DNA of 64,000 nucleotides, taken from the NCBI RefSeq assembly GCF_037078405.1, contig NZ_JAYMGZ010000002.1, positions 124,001-188,000 of the forward strand, read 5' to 3'. This DNA comes from Haloarcula sp. DT43 (GTDB lineage: Archaea > Halobacteriota > Halobacteria > Halobacteriales > Haloarculaceae). A program made the position numbers and the translations under genes. Below are positions 44,057 through 52,707 of this stretch, piece by piece (the first letter of the stretch is position 1; every line of letters begins with the position of its first letter). The notes beneath the pieces were generated by a model. The model was not told where the DNA came from and did no database searches. It was given only the letters and a program-made list of their open reading frames with translations.

Positions 44057-45144
44057 TCGTCCTCACCACCGACGACCATCCTGCGGACGTAGTCGATGCC
44101 GCCCCAGATACCGTCGGGGAAGAGGACGACGGCGACGACGAACACGACGCCGAGGATGAGGTGCCAGAAGGGCCCCAGCGTCGGGAACCCGCTGACGATG
44201 TTCTCGATGTACAGGTACAGCCCGGCACCGAACAGCGGGCCGAACAGCGACCCGACGCCGCCGAGCACGGTCATGATGACGATGCGCCCGGACTCGGTCC
44301 AGTACAGCGACTCCAGGGGGACGTAGTTCCCCTCGATGGCGAACAGGCTGCCGGCGATGCCGGCGAAGGCCGCGGAGATGATAAACGCCATCAGCTTGTA
44401 CCGCCAGACGTCGAGGCCGACGAACTCCGCCCGCCGCTCGTTCTCCCGAATCGCGCGGAACACAGTCCCGTACGGCGAGTGGAGGATGCGGTTGGCCATC
44501 GCCACCGACAGCACAGTCATGGCGGCGACGAACACGTACAGCATGTTGTCGACCAGCATCGACAGCGGGAACGGCACGCCGCCGTGGATGTCGATGACGC
44601 CCAGCAGGCTGCCGATGTCGACGGAGGTGAAGCCGTTCTCCCCGTTCGTGAGGAAGGCAAGCGGCGACGCCGCCAGATAGAACGACATCTGGCCGAACGT
44701 CAGCGTCAGGATGGCGAAGTAGATTCCGCCGCGGCGCAGCGACAGGAACCCGACTATCCACGCCAGCAACACCGCAAACGCCGTGCCGGCGAGCAACACC
44801 AGCAGCGGCGAGCTACTGACGCTCGCGCTGAAGATGCCGGCGGCGTAGGCCGCGCCGCCGAAGAAGACGGCGTGACCGAACGACAGCAGGCCGGTGTACC
44901 CCAGCAGGATGTCGAACCCGACGGCGAAGATGCCGTAGATGAGCATCAGCGTCGCCAGCTGCGTGTAGCCGTCGAGGAAGTTGTTGAACAGGAACGGGAA
45001 GACGGCCACGCCCACCACCGTGAGCAGGACCGTCGATATCTCCCGGTCGCGGAAGTTGGCCCACCGGTCGGCGAAGCCGCCGGAGACCTCCGCGTCCGCG
45101 TCGGCCGCCGCCGTGGCGGTCGCGTCGCGCGGTTCGTCGCTCAC
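44053..45144 (-). CDS. livM: Branched-chain amino-acid ABC permease LivM
   Basis: This 363-residue permease has about ten membrane helices and the conserved loop AIRENERRAEFVGLDVWRYKL (the EAA-like motif of LivM). The N-terminal 30 residues are Ala/Asp-rich and cytoplasmic. The start is GTG at 45142-45144, overlapping the livH stop (GTGA). Confidence 0.92.
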   Translation of the reverse strand: MSDEPRDATATAAADADAEVSGGFADRWANFRDREISTVLLTVVGVAVFPFLFNNFLDGYTQLATLMLIYGIFAVGFDILLGYTGLLSFGHAVFFGGAAYAAGIFSASVSSSPLLVLLAGTAFAVLLAWIVGFLSLRRGGIYFAILTLTFGQMSFYLAASPLAFLTNGENGFTSVDIGSLLGVIDIHGGVPFPLSMLVDNMLYVFVAAMTVLSVAMANRILHSPYGTVFRAIRENERRAEFVGLDVWRYKLMAFIISAAFAGIAGSLFAIEGNYVPLESLYWTESGRIVIMTVLGGVGSLFGPLFGAGLYLYIENIVSGFPTLGPFWHLILGVVFVVAVVLFPDGIWGGIDYVRRMVVGGEDE

Positions 45145-46100
45145 GAGACCTCCACCTCCGAGCCCAGCAGACCCTGCGGACGCACCAGCAGGACCAGCGC
45201 CGCGAGCGCGTAGATGCCGACCTGGCTCCAGGCGGCGTAGCCGGTCTGGATGAGAAGCACCTGTAAGGTCCCCAGCATCAGCCCGGCCACGACGGCCCCC
45301 TCTATCTTCCCGACGCCGCCGATGACGACGGTCAGGAACGCCGGGACCAGCTGTTCGGTCCCGATGTTGGGATTGACGTTAGCGAGCGGGCCGCCGACGA
45401 CGCCGGCCACGCCGGCGAGGGCGGCACCGATGCCGAAGACGACGAGGTACGGCCGGCTCAGCCGGATTCCCAGGAGCCGGACCATCTCGCCGTCGAGGGT
45501 CCCGGCCTGGACGATGAGCCCGAAGTCGGTGTACTCGACGAGGGCGTACACGCCGAGGACCAGGACCGCCGTGATGGCGATGACGCCGAGCCGCCAGCGC
45601 GGGAAGTTCCCGACCACGGGCAACGCGATGGGACCGGACGCCCACGAGGGCTGTGGGAACGGCTGGCTGCTCCCGCCCAGCAGCGCCCGGAGCGTCTCCT
45701 GGACGATGATGGCGAGCCCGAAGGTCACGAGAATCTGGTCGGTGTCGGGGCGCTCGTAGAACGCCTGCGCGACGAACCGCTCCATCAGGAGCCCGACGAT
45801 GAACACCACGATAGGCACGATTACCAGCGCGGCGATAAACCCGAGTCCGATGCCGTAGGACTGGATGCCCCACTCCGCCAGCTGCCCGTTGTTCAGCGGG
45901 ACCTGTCCCGTGATGAACAGTCCCAGATACGCGCCGACGAGGTACAGCGCCCCGTGGGCGAAGTTGACGAACTTCAGCGTCCCGAGGATAATCGACAGTC
46001 CGACCGCGAGCAGGACGTAGATAGCACCCTGCTGCAACCCGTTCAGTAGGATGGTGAGGATATCCGCGAGCAGCGTCACGTCGAACGCCCCCCACCGCAC
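45141..46100 (-). CDS. livH: Branched-chain amino-acid ABC permease LivH
   Basis: This 319-residue permease has eight or more helices and the LivH opening ILLNGLQQGAIYVLLAVGLSIILGTLKFVNFAHGALYLVGAYLG. It has the C-terminal GGVGKIEGAVVAGLMLGTLQVL. GTG at 46100 is taken as start; GTG at 46079 also fits and would leave seven fewer residues. It follows the binding-protein gene after 112 bases, which hold an A/T-rich patch (CTATAAATC). Confidence 0.9.
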   Translation of the reverse strand: MRWGAFDVTLLADILTILLNGLQQGAIYVLLAVGLSIILGTLKFVNFAHGALYLVGAYLGLFITGQVPLNNGQLAEWGIQSYGIGLGFIAALVIVPIVVFIVGLLMERFVAQAFYERPDTDQILVTFGLAIIVQETLRALLGGSSQPFPQPSWASGPIALPVVGNFPRWRLGVIAITAVLVLGVYALVEYTDFGLIVQAGTLDGEMVRLLGIRLSRPYLVVFGIGAALAGVAGVVGGPLANVNPNIGTEQLVPAFLTVVIGGVGKIEGAVVAGLMLGTLQVLLIQTGYAAWSQVGIYALAALVLLVRPQGLLGSEVEVS

Positions 46101-46212
46101 TCTTCTCGTACGAATTCTGAATTTCTAATCATGTATTTCTGGTGTATCACGTAAGGCGAACTCATGCACTATAAATCATGAGGGGTACGGCACCCTCCCC
46201 GAACTGCGGCCG

Positions 46213-47607
46213 CTATTCGTCCCCGTACTCACCGAGTTCGCACTCCGCGGCCGGGCCGGAGTCACAGCCGTAGCCGACGTCGTCTCGGGACGTGATTTCG
46301 ACGATTTCGATGAAGTTCCCGCCACCCTGTTCGCTCTCCGGGAGTCCCCGGGCGACCGGAATCGCCCGCTGGGCCTGGTGGTCGCAGCCGCGCATCGTCT
46401 CCTCGCCCATGCCGATGTTGCTGTATTCGTAGTCTTCCAGTTCGCGGATGACCTCCGGCGGGTAGAACGTCCCCGCCCGCTCGGCGGCGGCCGCGTACTG
46501 GAGCGTCTGGGCGTAGGCGAGCTGGGCCGGTCCGGAGGGGACGCGGTCGTACTCGTCCTGGAACGCCTGCGTGAAGGCGTTCGAGGGCTCGTTGTCTATC
46601 TGGGAGTCCCAGGCAATCGTCCCGAAGATTCCCTCGATGGCACCGCCGGCGGCCTGGGCCATCGGCCGGTTGTACAGCGGAACGACGATTTCCATGTCCT
46701 CGTCGATGCCCGCGTCGACGGCCTGGGAGACTGAGTTCGCGCCGTCCAGCCCGTAGTGGTTCAGCACCAGCACGTCGGCCCCCGAGTTCGCGGCCTCTGA
46801 GAGGTACGAGGAGAAGTCGGAGGTACCCAGCGGCGTCGGGACGCTCTCGACCTGCGACCACCCGATATCGGAGAGGAATTGATTCATCGACTCCTGCTGG
46901 GTCTGACCCCAGGAGTAGTCGGCGTACAGCTGGTAGAAGGAGTTGTCCGAGCCGTACTCGCTTTCGAGCACCGGGGCCAGCGCCTGCCCGGTCATGTAGG
47001 CGTTGAACATCTCCCGGAACCCGTACCGGGCGCAGTCCTTTCCGGTCGTGTCGTTGGAGTGGGTCAGACAGGCCATGAACATGACCCGCTCCGTCTGACA
47101 GAGGCCCTGGACGGCGATGGCCACAGCACTGGAGGAGCCGCCCGAAATCATCACCACGTTGTCGCGGTTTATCATCCGTGAGGCGGACTGTCGGGCGGTG
47201 TCGGCGTCTGTCGCCGTGTCGCCGTTTACCGACTCAACTGTGTAGCCGAGGACGCCGTCGCCGCTGAGGTCCTCGAAGCTGTCCACCCAGCCACCCCCGT
47301 TGTTGAGGTGCTGCTGGGCCAGTTCGTAAGCCCGGAGCTCGTCTTGCCCCTCCGAGGAGTACGGGCCCGATTGCGGGACGTTGAACCCGAACGTGACCGT
47401 GTCGCCCTCGACCGGAAAGTTCCCGAGCGCGGGGTAGTCGTCGCCACCGTCGCCACCTCCGTCACCGCCACCGTCGCCGCCGTCACCGCCGCCGTCACCA
47501 CCGTCGCCACCGGAGCAACCGGCCAGTCCCGTCAGTCCTGCCACACCTGCGACGCCCGTACTCTTCAGCAACTGTCGTCGGTTGACCGTACTGCCATTAG
47601 TTGGCAT
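46213..47607 (-). CDS. livJ: Branched-chain amino-acid-type ABC substrate-binding lipoprotein
   Basis: This 464-residue type I periplasmic-binding-like protein has a Tat signal with NRRQLLKSTG and a lipobox ending LAGC, followed by a Gly/Asp linker of about 25 residues. The Leu/Ile/Val-binding fold has FNVPQSGPYSSEG and VVMISGGSSSAVAIAVQGL. Amide or urea-type ligands are also taken up by this family, so the amino-acid ligand is inferred. ATG 47607 is preferred over 47634, as it is nearer to the twin-arginine motif. Confidence 0.88.
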   Translation of the reverse strand: MPTNGSTVNRRQLLKSTGVAGVAGLTGLAGCSGGDGGDGGGDGGDGGGDGGGDGGDDYPALGNFPVEGDTVTFGFNVPQSGPYSSEGQDELRAYELAQQHLNNGGGWVDSFEDLSGDGVLGYTVESVNGDTATDADTARQSASRMINRDNVVMISGGSSSAVAIAVQGLCQTERVMFMACLTHSNDTTGKDCARYGFREMFNAYMTGQALAPVLESEYGSDNSFYQLYADYSWGQTQQESMNQFLSDIGWSQVESVPTPLGTSDFSSYLSEAANSGADVLVLNHYGLDGANSVSQAVDAGIDEDMEIVVPLYNRPMAQAAGGAIEGIFGTIAWDSQIDNEPSNAFTQAFQDEYDRVPSGPAQLAYAQTLQYAAAAERAGTFYPPEVIRELEDYEYSNIGMGEETMRGCDHQAQRAIPVARGLPESEQGGGNFIEIVEITSRDDVGYGCDSGPAAECELGEYGDE

Positions 47608-47708
47608 GTTCCATACGGTGTCTGAATCCATCATAATAGTTTCGGTAAGTTAACCAGCGATTTCACATCTACTCCCCGACATGTCACGGCAGAACGGCGG
47701 TCCGTAGA

Positions 47709-47715
47709 CTTATTT
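47709..47715 (+). promoter_or_regulatory. TATA-like box before the lipoprotein gene
   Basis: CTTATTT lies 24-30 bases before the ATG at 47739, giving a likely leaderless transcript. Confidence 0.45.
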
Positions 47716-47738
47716 CGACCTGAATGGTTTGTTATACC

Positions 47739-48581
47739 ATGGCGTGGAAACTCCGGCAGGCGCTGCTCGTCGTCGCCGTCGTCGTCACCGCCGGCTGTGG
47801 GGGGTTCGGGCTCGGCGGTGACGGGTCGTCGTCGTCGGCGGTGACCCCCGCGCCGGTGCCCACCGGGTCGGCCAGCACGTATCCGCCCGGCATCGGGCCG
47901 ACGGGCGTCACCAGTCCGTCGCTGCTCGGGGCCGCCCACGCCGCCCGCCTCAACGGGACCGGGTACACGCTGACGACGGCCCGGACCGTCAGGTACGCAA
48001 ACGGGTCGTTGCGGTCGTCGCTCCGGGTCCGCGTCGCGCTGGATTCGAACCGGACGCACCTGGCGACCATCTCCGTCCGCGGGGACGCGGCCCCGGTGCT
48101 CCTCGGCCGGCCGCCGGCGACCGCGTCGTTCTGGTCCGACGGCGACACGTACCTCCGCCGGCTCTCGCGGGACAACCGCACCGTCTACAACGAGTACGAC
48201 CCGCCGGACAGCTACGCCGGGACGTGGCAGTACTGGGTCCACACCGCGGCGCTGAACGGCCGTCCCGCCGCGGACGTGGCCCGGACCGTCGCGCCGTTCC
48301 ACACGCGGACCTCGCGGTCCCAGCAGTCCGGCGAGACGATCTACGTCGTCAGGGGCGACCGACTCCGGGAGAACACGACCGCGTGGGCGGGCCGGGAGAA
48401 CGCGACGCTCGTCGCCCGCGTCACCCCGGCCGGACTCGTCCGCGAGTCCCGGACCGAGTACGCGACGACGGCGGCGGGCGCACCGGTCACCGTGACCAGG
48501 ACTGTCGCCTTCGATGCGGTCGGGAACACGACGGTGGGGCCGCCGCCGTGGCGCGACAGAGCGCTGTCGACCGACGGCTGA
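47739..48581 (+). CDS. Secreted lipoprotein of unknown function
   Basis: This 280-residue protein starts MAWKLRQALLVVAVVVTAGC with a Sec-type lipobox. The mature part has repeated RTVRYANGSL and TRTVAFDAVGN strands and a VYNEYDPPDSYAGTWQYW region, typical of the haloarchaeal DUF7537-type beta-rich lipoproteins, though the family assignment is from memory. It is probably surface-exposed. Confidence 0.62.
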   Translation: MAWKLRQALLVVAVVVTAGCGGFGLGGDGSSSSAVTPAPVPTGSASTYPPGIGPTGVTSPSLLGAAHAARLNGTGYTLTTARTVRYANGSLRSSLRVRVALDSNRTHLATISVRGDAAPVLLGRPPATASFWSDGDTYLRRLSRDNRTVYNEYDPPDSYAGTWQYWVHTAALNGRPAADVARTVAPFHTRTSRSQQSGETIYVVRGDRLRENTTAWAGRENATLVARVTPAGLVRESRTEYATTAAGAPVTVTRTVAFDAVGNTTVGPPPWRDRALSTDG

Positions 48582-48595
48582 GAGTATCGGGGGGC

Positions 48596-48601
48596 TTTTT
48601 T
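48596..48601 (+). terminator. T-run after the lipoprotein gene
   Basis: A run of six T residues, preceded by six G residues, occurs 14 bases after the stop codon and matches the simplest archaeal terminator. Confidence 0.5.
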
Positions 48602-48624
48602 CGCTCGCCGTTGTTCGCCCTGCA

Positions 48625-49203
48625 ATGACTGTCCGCGAGGTGGCACTCGAAGCCTACCGGGAGTCGCTCCCGGTGCTGGCGCTCAGTGCGGTCGGTGGCC
48701 TCTTCGCGGGCGTCGTCCTCGGCGGCATGGACGCGGAGCTGCAGGACGTCGCCGGCCTGCTCGTGCTCGTCCCGGCGCTGCTTGCCACTCGGGGGAACGT
48801 CTACGGCTCGCTGGGCGCGCGCCTGGGGTCGGCGCTCCACCAGGGGCTCATCGACCCGACCTTCTCCTTCGACGACGACCGCATCAACGCCGCCGTCGCC
48901 GCGGCGCTGGCAAACGGCGTGCTCATAAGCGGCGTCGCCGCGGTGCTGGCCGTCGCCCTGCTCGCGCTGGTCGGTCGCCCGTCGGCCTCGCTCGGGACGC
49001 TCGTCGCCATCGCGCTCGTCGCCGGCCTCGTCTCCGGCCTGCTGCTGACCCTCGCTGTCGTGTCGGTCGTGTTCGTCGGCTACCGGCGCGGACTCAATCC
49101 CGACACGCTCGCCGGCCCGGTCGTGACGACGACGGGCGACGTGGTCGGCGTCGCGACGCTGCTGGGCGCGACCCGCCTCGTCCTCGCGCTGGGGGGTGGC
49201 TGA
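48625..49203 (+). CDS. MgtE/SLC41-like membrane domain, first half
   Basis: This 192-residue five-helix protein is a single MgtE-type transmembrane domain without the cytoplasmic N and CBS domains. The conserved loop LLVLVPALLATRGNVYGSLGARLGSALH and the helix PVVTTTGDVVGVATLL carry the residues that line the MgtE pore. It is immediately followed by a second, similar half (49204), so the two probably pair. It may transport divalent cations such as Mg. Confidence 0.8.
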   Translation: MTVREVALEAYRESLPVLALSAVGGLFAGVVLGGMDAELQDVAGLLVLVPALLATRGNVYGSLGARLGSALHQGLIDPTFSFDDDRINAAVAAALANGVLISGVAAVLAVALLALVGRPSASLGTLVAIALVAGLVSGLLLTLAVVSVVFVGYRRGLNPDTLAGPVVTTTGDVVGVATLLGATRLVLALGGG

Positions 49204-49770
49204 GTGACGGAGTTCGCCTCCCAGTGGTCCGTCTCCGGCATCGTCAGGACGATGTTTCCCATCCTGGTCGTGCTCACCGCCATCGAACTCGGGAGCGGCC
49301 TCGTGCTCGATACCTTCGAGGGGACGCTGCTGCAGTACCCCTCGCTGCTCGTGCTCGTCCCGGTGACAATCGGGATGGCGGGGAACCTCGGCAGCATCCT
49401 CGCCGCGCGGCTCTCGACGGCCTTTCACCTCGGGGTGCTGTCCTTTTCGGCGACCGACGACCGGCTGGCCGGCAACGCCGTCGCCACCGTCGCGCTCGCG
49501 GTGACGCTGTTCCCGCTCGTCGGTGTCGGCGCGTGGCTCCTCCAGACCGCCATCGGCGGGGCCGCGCTCCCGCTCCGGACGGTCGTCCTCGTCGCGCTCG
49601 TCAGCGGGAGCCTGCTGGCGGTCCTGGCCGTCGCCGTGACGACGGTGACGACCTACGCCGCCTACCGCTTCGAACTGGACCCCGACGACGTGGTCATCCC
49701 TGTCGTCACGAACGTCTGTGACGTGCTCGGCGTGGTGGTGCTGTTCGGTGCCGTCCGCGTGTTCGTGTGA
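49204..49770 (+). CDS. MgtE/SLC41-like membrane domain, second half
   Basis: This 188-residue paralogue of the preceding gene has LLVLVPVTIGMAGNLGSILAARLSTAFH and PVVTNVCDVLGVVVLF in equivalent places. It starts with GTG directly after the previous stop (TGA-GTG). With its neighbour it would form the two-domain transporter that is one chain in bacteria. Its stop overlaps the start of the next gene. Confidence 0.8.
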   Translation: MTEFASQWSVSGIVRTMFPILVVLTAIELGSGLVLDTFEGTLLQYPSLLVLVPVTIGMAGNLGSILAARLSTAFHLGVLSFSATDDRLAGNAVATVALAVTLFPLVGVGAWLLQTAIGGAALPLRTVVLVALVSGSLLAVLAVAVTTVTTYAAYRFELDPDDVVIPVVTNVCDVLGVVVLFGAVRVFV

Positions 49771-50891
49771 GCCGGGACCGCAGTACGGCCCCGGCGGCTG
49801 ACGCTACCGATGGGCCTTTGCGGGACAGGCCGCTACGTCGGGCCGTGCAGTCGCTCGTCGCCGCCGTCCTCGGACATCCGGCAGTCGCTGTCCTCGGTGA
49901 GGTCGCCGTCCGCGTCCTGCGTATCACCGTCTTCCTCTCGCTGGGCGTGTTCCTCGCGGAACTGGCCGTGGCGTTCGGCCTCGTCGAGAAGATCGCCGTC
50001 GTCTCCCGCTATCTCACGTCGCCGGCGAACCTCCCCGACGAGGTCGGGACCGCCATCCTGACGACGACGGCCTCGACGACCGCCGGCTACGGTATGCTCG
50101 CCGACTTCCGGGAGTCCGGCGTGCTGTCCGACCGCGCGACGCTCGTCGCCGTCACCATCAACACCTTCTTCGGGTTCGCCCAGCACATTATCACGTTCTA
50201 CGCGCCGATTCTCGTCCCCATCCTCGGCCTCCGTGTCGGGGTGCTGTACGTCGCCACCCGCGGGCTCGTCGCGCTGGCGATTACGCTGACCGGCATCGCT
50301 GCCGGCGCGGTCCTCCTGGACCCGGCCACCGTCGGCCGGTCGGGAGCCGGTGCGGGTCCGACCCCCGACGGCGGGACGGCCGACGACCCGGCCGACGTGT
50401 TCGACGAGCGCCCGTCCACCCGCCGGGCGGCCGTCAGGTCGGCGGTCGATGCGACGGCCGAGAAGGTCCGCGACATCCTGCCGCGGCTGGCGGCCATCTA
50501 CGCCATCGTCTCGCTGCTGGTGGCCTACGGCGACGAACTGCTAGCGCTGGCTGGCAGCGACGGCGCGTCCCTGACCGCTGCCGCCGACGGGTTCGCCGGG
50601 CTGCTCGGCCTACCCGGCGCGGCCATCCCCGTCATCGCCGCCTACGCGCTCGACACGACCTCGGGGGCGACGGTCATCGCGCCGCTCATCCGGAACGGGA
50701 CCTTCACCGCCCGGACCGCCGTGGCGACGATGCTCGTCGGCGGCATCATCTCCTTCGCCGTCTCGACGTTCAAGCGCTCGATTCCCTTCCAGTACGGCAT
50801 CTGGGGCCGGGAGTTCGGCTCGAAGGTTATCGTCGTCAACACGGGGCTGAAAATCGTCTGGATAGCGCTGGCGCTGGTCGTCCTGCTGTAG
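49767..50891 (+). CDS. Nucleoside-recognition/gate-domain membrane protein
   Basis: This 374-residue membrane protein has about eight helices and the Gate or nucleoside-recognition pattern (VFLAELAVAFGLVEKI; TTASTTAGYGMLADFRESGVLSDR; ALDTTSGATVIAPLIRNG). It has a Gly/Asp-rich loop around 190-215. The GTG start overlaps the MgtE-like stop (GTGA). The substrate is unknown; co-transcription with the MgtE halves suggests ion-linked transport. Confidence 0.78.
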   Translation: MSRDRSTAPAADATDGPLRDRPLRRAVQSLVAAVLGHPAVAVLGEVAVRVLRITVFLSLGVFLAELAVAFGLVEKIAVVSRYLTSPANLPDEVGTAILTTTASTTAGYGMLADFRESGVLSDRATLVAVTINTFFGFAQHIITFYAPILVPILGLRVGVLYVATRGLVALAITLTGIAAGAVLLDPATVGRSGAGAGPTPDGGTADDPADVFDERPSTRRAAVRSAVDATAEKVRDILPRLAAIYAIVSLLVAYGDELLALAGSDGASLTAAADGFAGLLGLPGAAIPVIAAYALDTTSGATVIAPLIRNGTFTARTAVATMLVGGIISFAVSTFKRSIPFQYGIWGREFGSKVIVVNTGLKIVWIALALVVLL

Positions 50892-51626
50892 TCACTCGAA
50901 CGAGTAGGCCATCATCACCTCGTCGACCTGCTCGCCGTCCACGGTGTAGTGGTTCCGGCGGATGCCCTCGGTGTGCCAGCCGTGTTCTTCGAGGAACACC
51001 ATCGCGTTCTCCGTTATCGCCGGCACGCTGTTGTACAGTTTCCGGTAGCCGTTGGCGCGTGCCCAGTCCAGCCCGCGTTCCATGAGCTGGCTGCCGATGC
51101 CCCGGCCCCGGTGTTCCTCTCTGACCCCGACGGTGAGTTGGGCCGTCTCGCGGAGCTTGTCCAGTTGCGGGATGTCGAGGTGACACCAGCCGACGACCGC
51201 ACCGTCGACCGTGGCGACGAAGAACACCCGCGATTCGACCGTGTTGTGCCGCGTGACGGCGTCCTCGTACAGCAACTGCTCGGCGATGCTCTCGGCGACG
51301 ACGTAGGTGCCGCCGCTGGAGACGTTCCGAATCGTCTGGACGAGCCCCTCGAAGTCGTCGTTGCGGGCCGGCCGAATCGTGTAGGTCAGCCCGCCCGTGG
51401 TGTGTTGCTCGACGGAGCCGACGTCGAGCGCCAGCGTCAGAGTCCCGCCGTCGTCCTCGAGGTACCCCTTCGACAGGAGGTGTGTCAGCGTCTCTTCGAA
51501 GACCTCCGGCGACAGGTCCACCGCCTCGCGGACCCGGTGTCGCGCCGCCGTCCCGTGGCGCTCGACGTACTGGTACACCGCCATCGCCGCGCTCGTCTCG
51601 AAGGTCGGCCGTTCGACAGCGTCCAT
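50892..51626 (-). CDS. Winged-helix GNAT acetyltransferase
   Basis: This 244-residue two-domain protein has an N-terminal wHTH (15-75; HRVREAVDLSPEVFEETLTHLLSKGYLEDDG). The C-terminal GNAT fold (80-240) has the acetyl-CoA motif VGVREEHRGRGIGSQLMERGL and the FLEEHGWHTEG strand. Such proteins may acetylate a target and bind DNA or use the HTH for interaction. The start ATG is at 51624-51626. It is convergent with the gate-domain gene; their stops abut. Confidence 0.82.
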   Translation of the reverse strand: MDAVERPTFETSAAMAVYQYVERHGTAARHRVREAVDLSPEVFEETLTHLLSKGYLEDDGGTLTLALDVGSVEQHTTGGLTYTIRPARNDDFEGLVQTIRNVSSGGTYVVAESIAEQLLYEDAVTRHNTVESRVFFVATVDGAVVGWCHLDIPQLDKLRETAQLTVGVREEHRGRGIGSQLMERGLDWARANGYRKLYNSVPAITENAMVFLEEHGWHTEGIRRNHYTVDGEQVDEVMMAYSFE

Positions 51627-51728
51627 ACCTGGTCCATCCGTTGGCAGATTCTTAACAATTGTTATTTGGTAACATGATTCAAAGATGCGTGGAAGCGCCG
51701 GTCGAACAGTCCCGTCGAGCGCGACGGT

Positions 51729-52622
51729 TCAGGTCGTGTCCGGAATCGGGTCGGAGATGACGACGGCGTCGCCCTCGACGACGCAGTTCCCCTCGGCGTC
51801 GTCGACGGCCGTGGTCAGGCGGAAGCGGTCCTCCCTGATGCGCTCGACGACCTCGCAGTGGGCCGTGACCTCCTCGTCGATGTCCACCGGGCCCTGGTAG
51901 CTCAGCTCCTGGGAGAGGTATATCGTCAGCCCGGGCAGGCGCGCCAGGGCGGCGCTGATGAGTCCGGACACGAGCGTCCCGTGGACGATTCGGCGACCGA
52001 ACCGCGTTCCCTCGGCGAACTCCGCGTCGAGGTGGAGCCGGTTCGTGTCGCCGCTCGCCTCCGCGAAGGCCTCCACGTCGGCCTCCGTTATCGTCTTGCT
52101 GAACCGGACGTGGTCCCCGACGTCGATGCCGTCGGCGGTCCCGTAGCTCTCGAAGGTCCAGTCCTCGTCCTCGTACAGCGTGTCCGGCCGGGTGAACCGC
52201 TTTCGCTGCGACGGCTCGGCGTCCGGCCCGCCCGTCCGCGAGAGGTGCGGGATGTAGTCCGAGAGGTCGGTCGTCGTGACGATGCCGACCAGCGACCCGT
52301 CCTCGACGACGGGCAGTTTCTTGATATTGTTCGTCCGCAGTCGGTCGACGGCGGTTTCGATGTCCGCGTCGGGACCGATCGTCACCAGCGCTTCGGCCAT
52401 CACGTCGCCGACCGATAGCGCCCTCGTGTCCCCTTCGGCCGCGGTGACCGCGACGATGTCGCTCTCCGTGATGATACCGACGCAGGTGCCGTCGGCCTCG
52501 ACGACGAGCGAGCCGATGTCCTCGTCGCGGAGGCGCTTCGCCGCCTCGATGACGGGGGCGTCGGGGCCGATGGTCTTGACCGGTGTCCGCATGATTTCCC
52601 TGACTGGCAGCGGGACGAGCAT
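51729..52622 (-). CDS. CBS-pair/MaoC dehydratase fusion
   Basis: This 297-residue fusion has two CBS motifs in residues 1-125 (VREIMRTPVKTIGPDAPVIEAAKRL; VGDVMAEALVTIGPDADIETAV). A linker follows, then a MaoC/hotdog enoyl-CoA hydratase domain from about 165 with the catalytic segment SGDTNRLHLDAEFAEGTRFGRRIVHG. CBS pairs usually bind adenosine nucleotides, so activity may be controlled by energy charge. The ATG at 52620-52622 begins MLVPLPVREIM. The substrate is not known. Confidence 0.83.
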   Translation of the reverse strand: MLVPLPVREIMRTPVKTIGPDAPVIEAAKRLRDEDIGSLVVEADGTCVGIITESDIVAVTAAEGDTRALSVGDVMAEALVTIGPDADIETAVDRLRTNNIKKLPVVEDGSLVGIVTTTDLSDYIPHLSRTGGPDAEPSQRKRFTRPDTLYEDEDWTFESYGTADGIDVGDHVRFSKTITEADVEAFAEASGDTNRLHLDAEFAEGTRFGRRIVHGTLVSGLISAALARLPGLTIYLSQELSYQGPVDIDEEVTAHCEVVERIREDRFRLTTAVDDAEGNCVVEGDAVVISDPIPDTT

Positions 52623-52707
52623 TGTACCGGAACCCAGACCTGGCAGACCTATAAGTCCGCCCGGCGACACCGGTACCCTTGTGTCGTCGGCCGCCGACAG
52701 CCGGACA

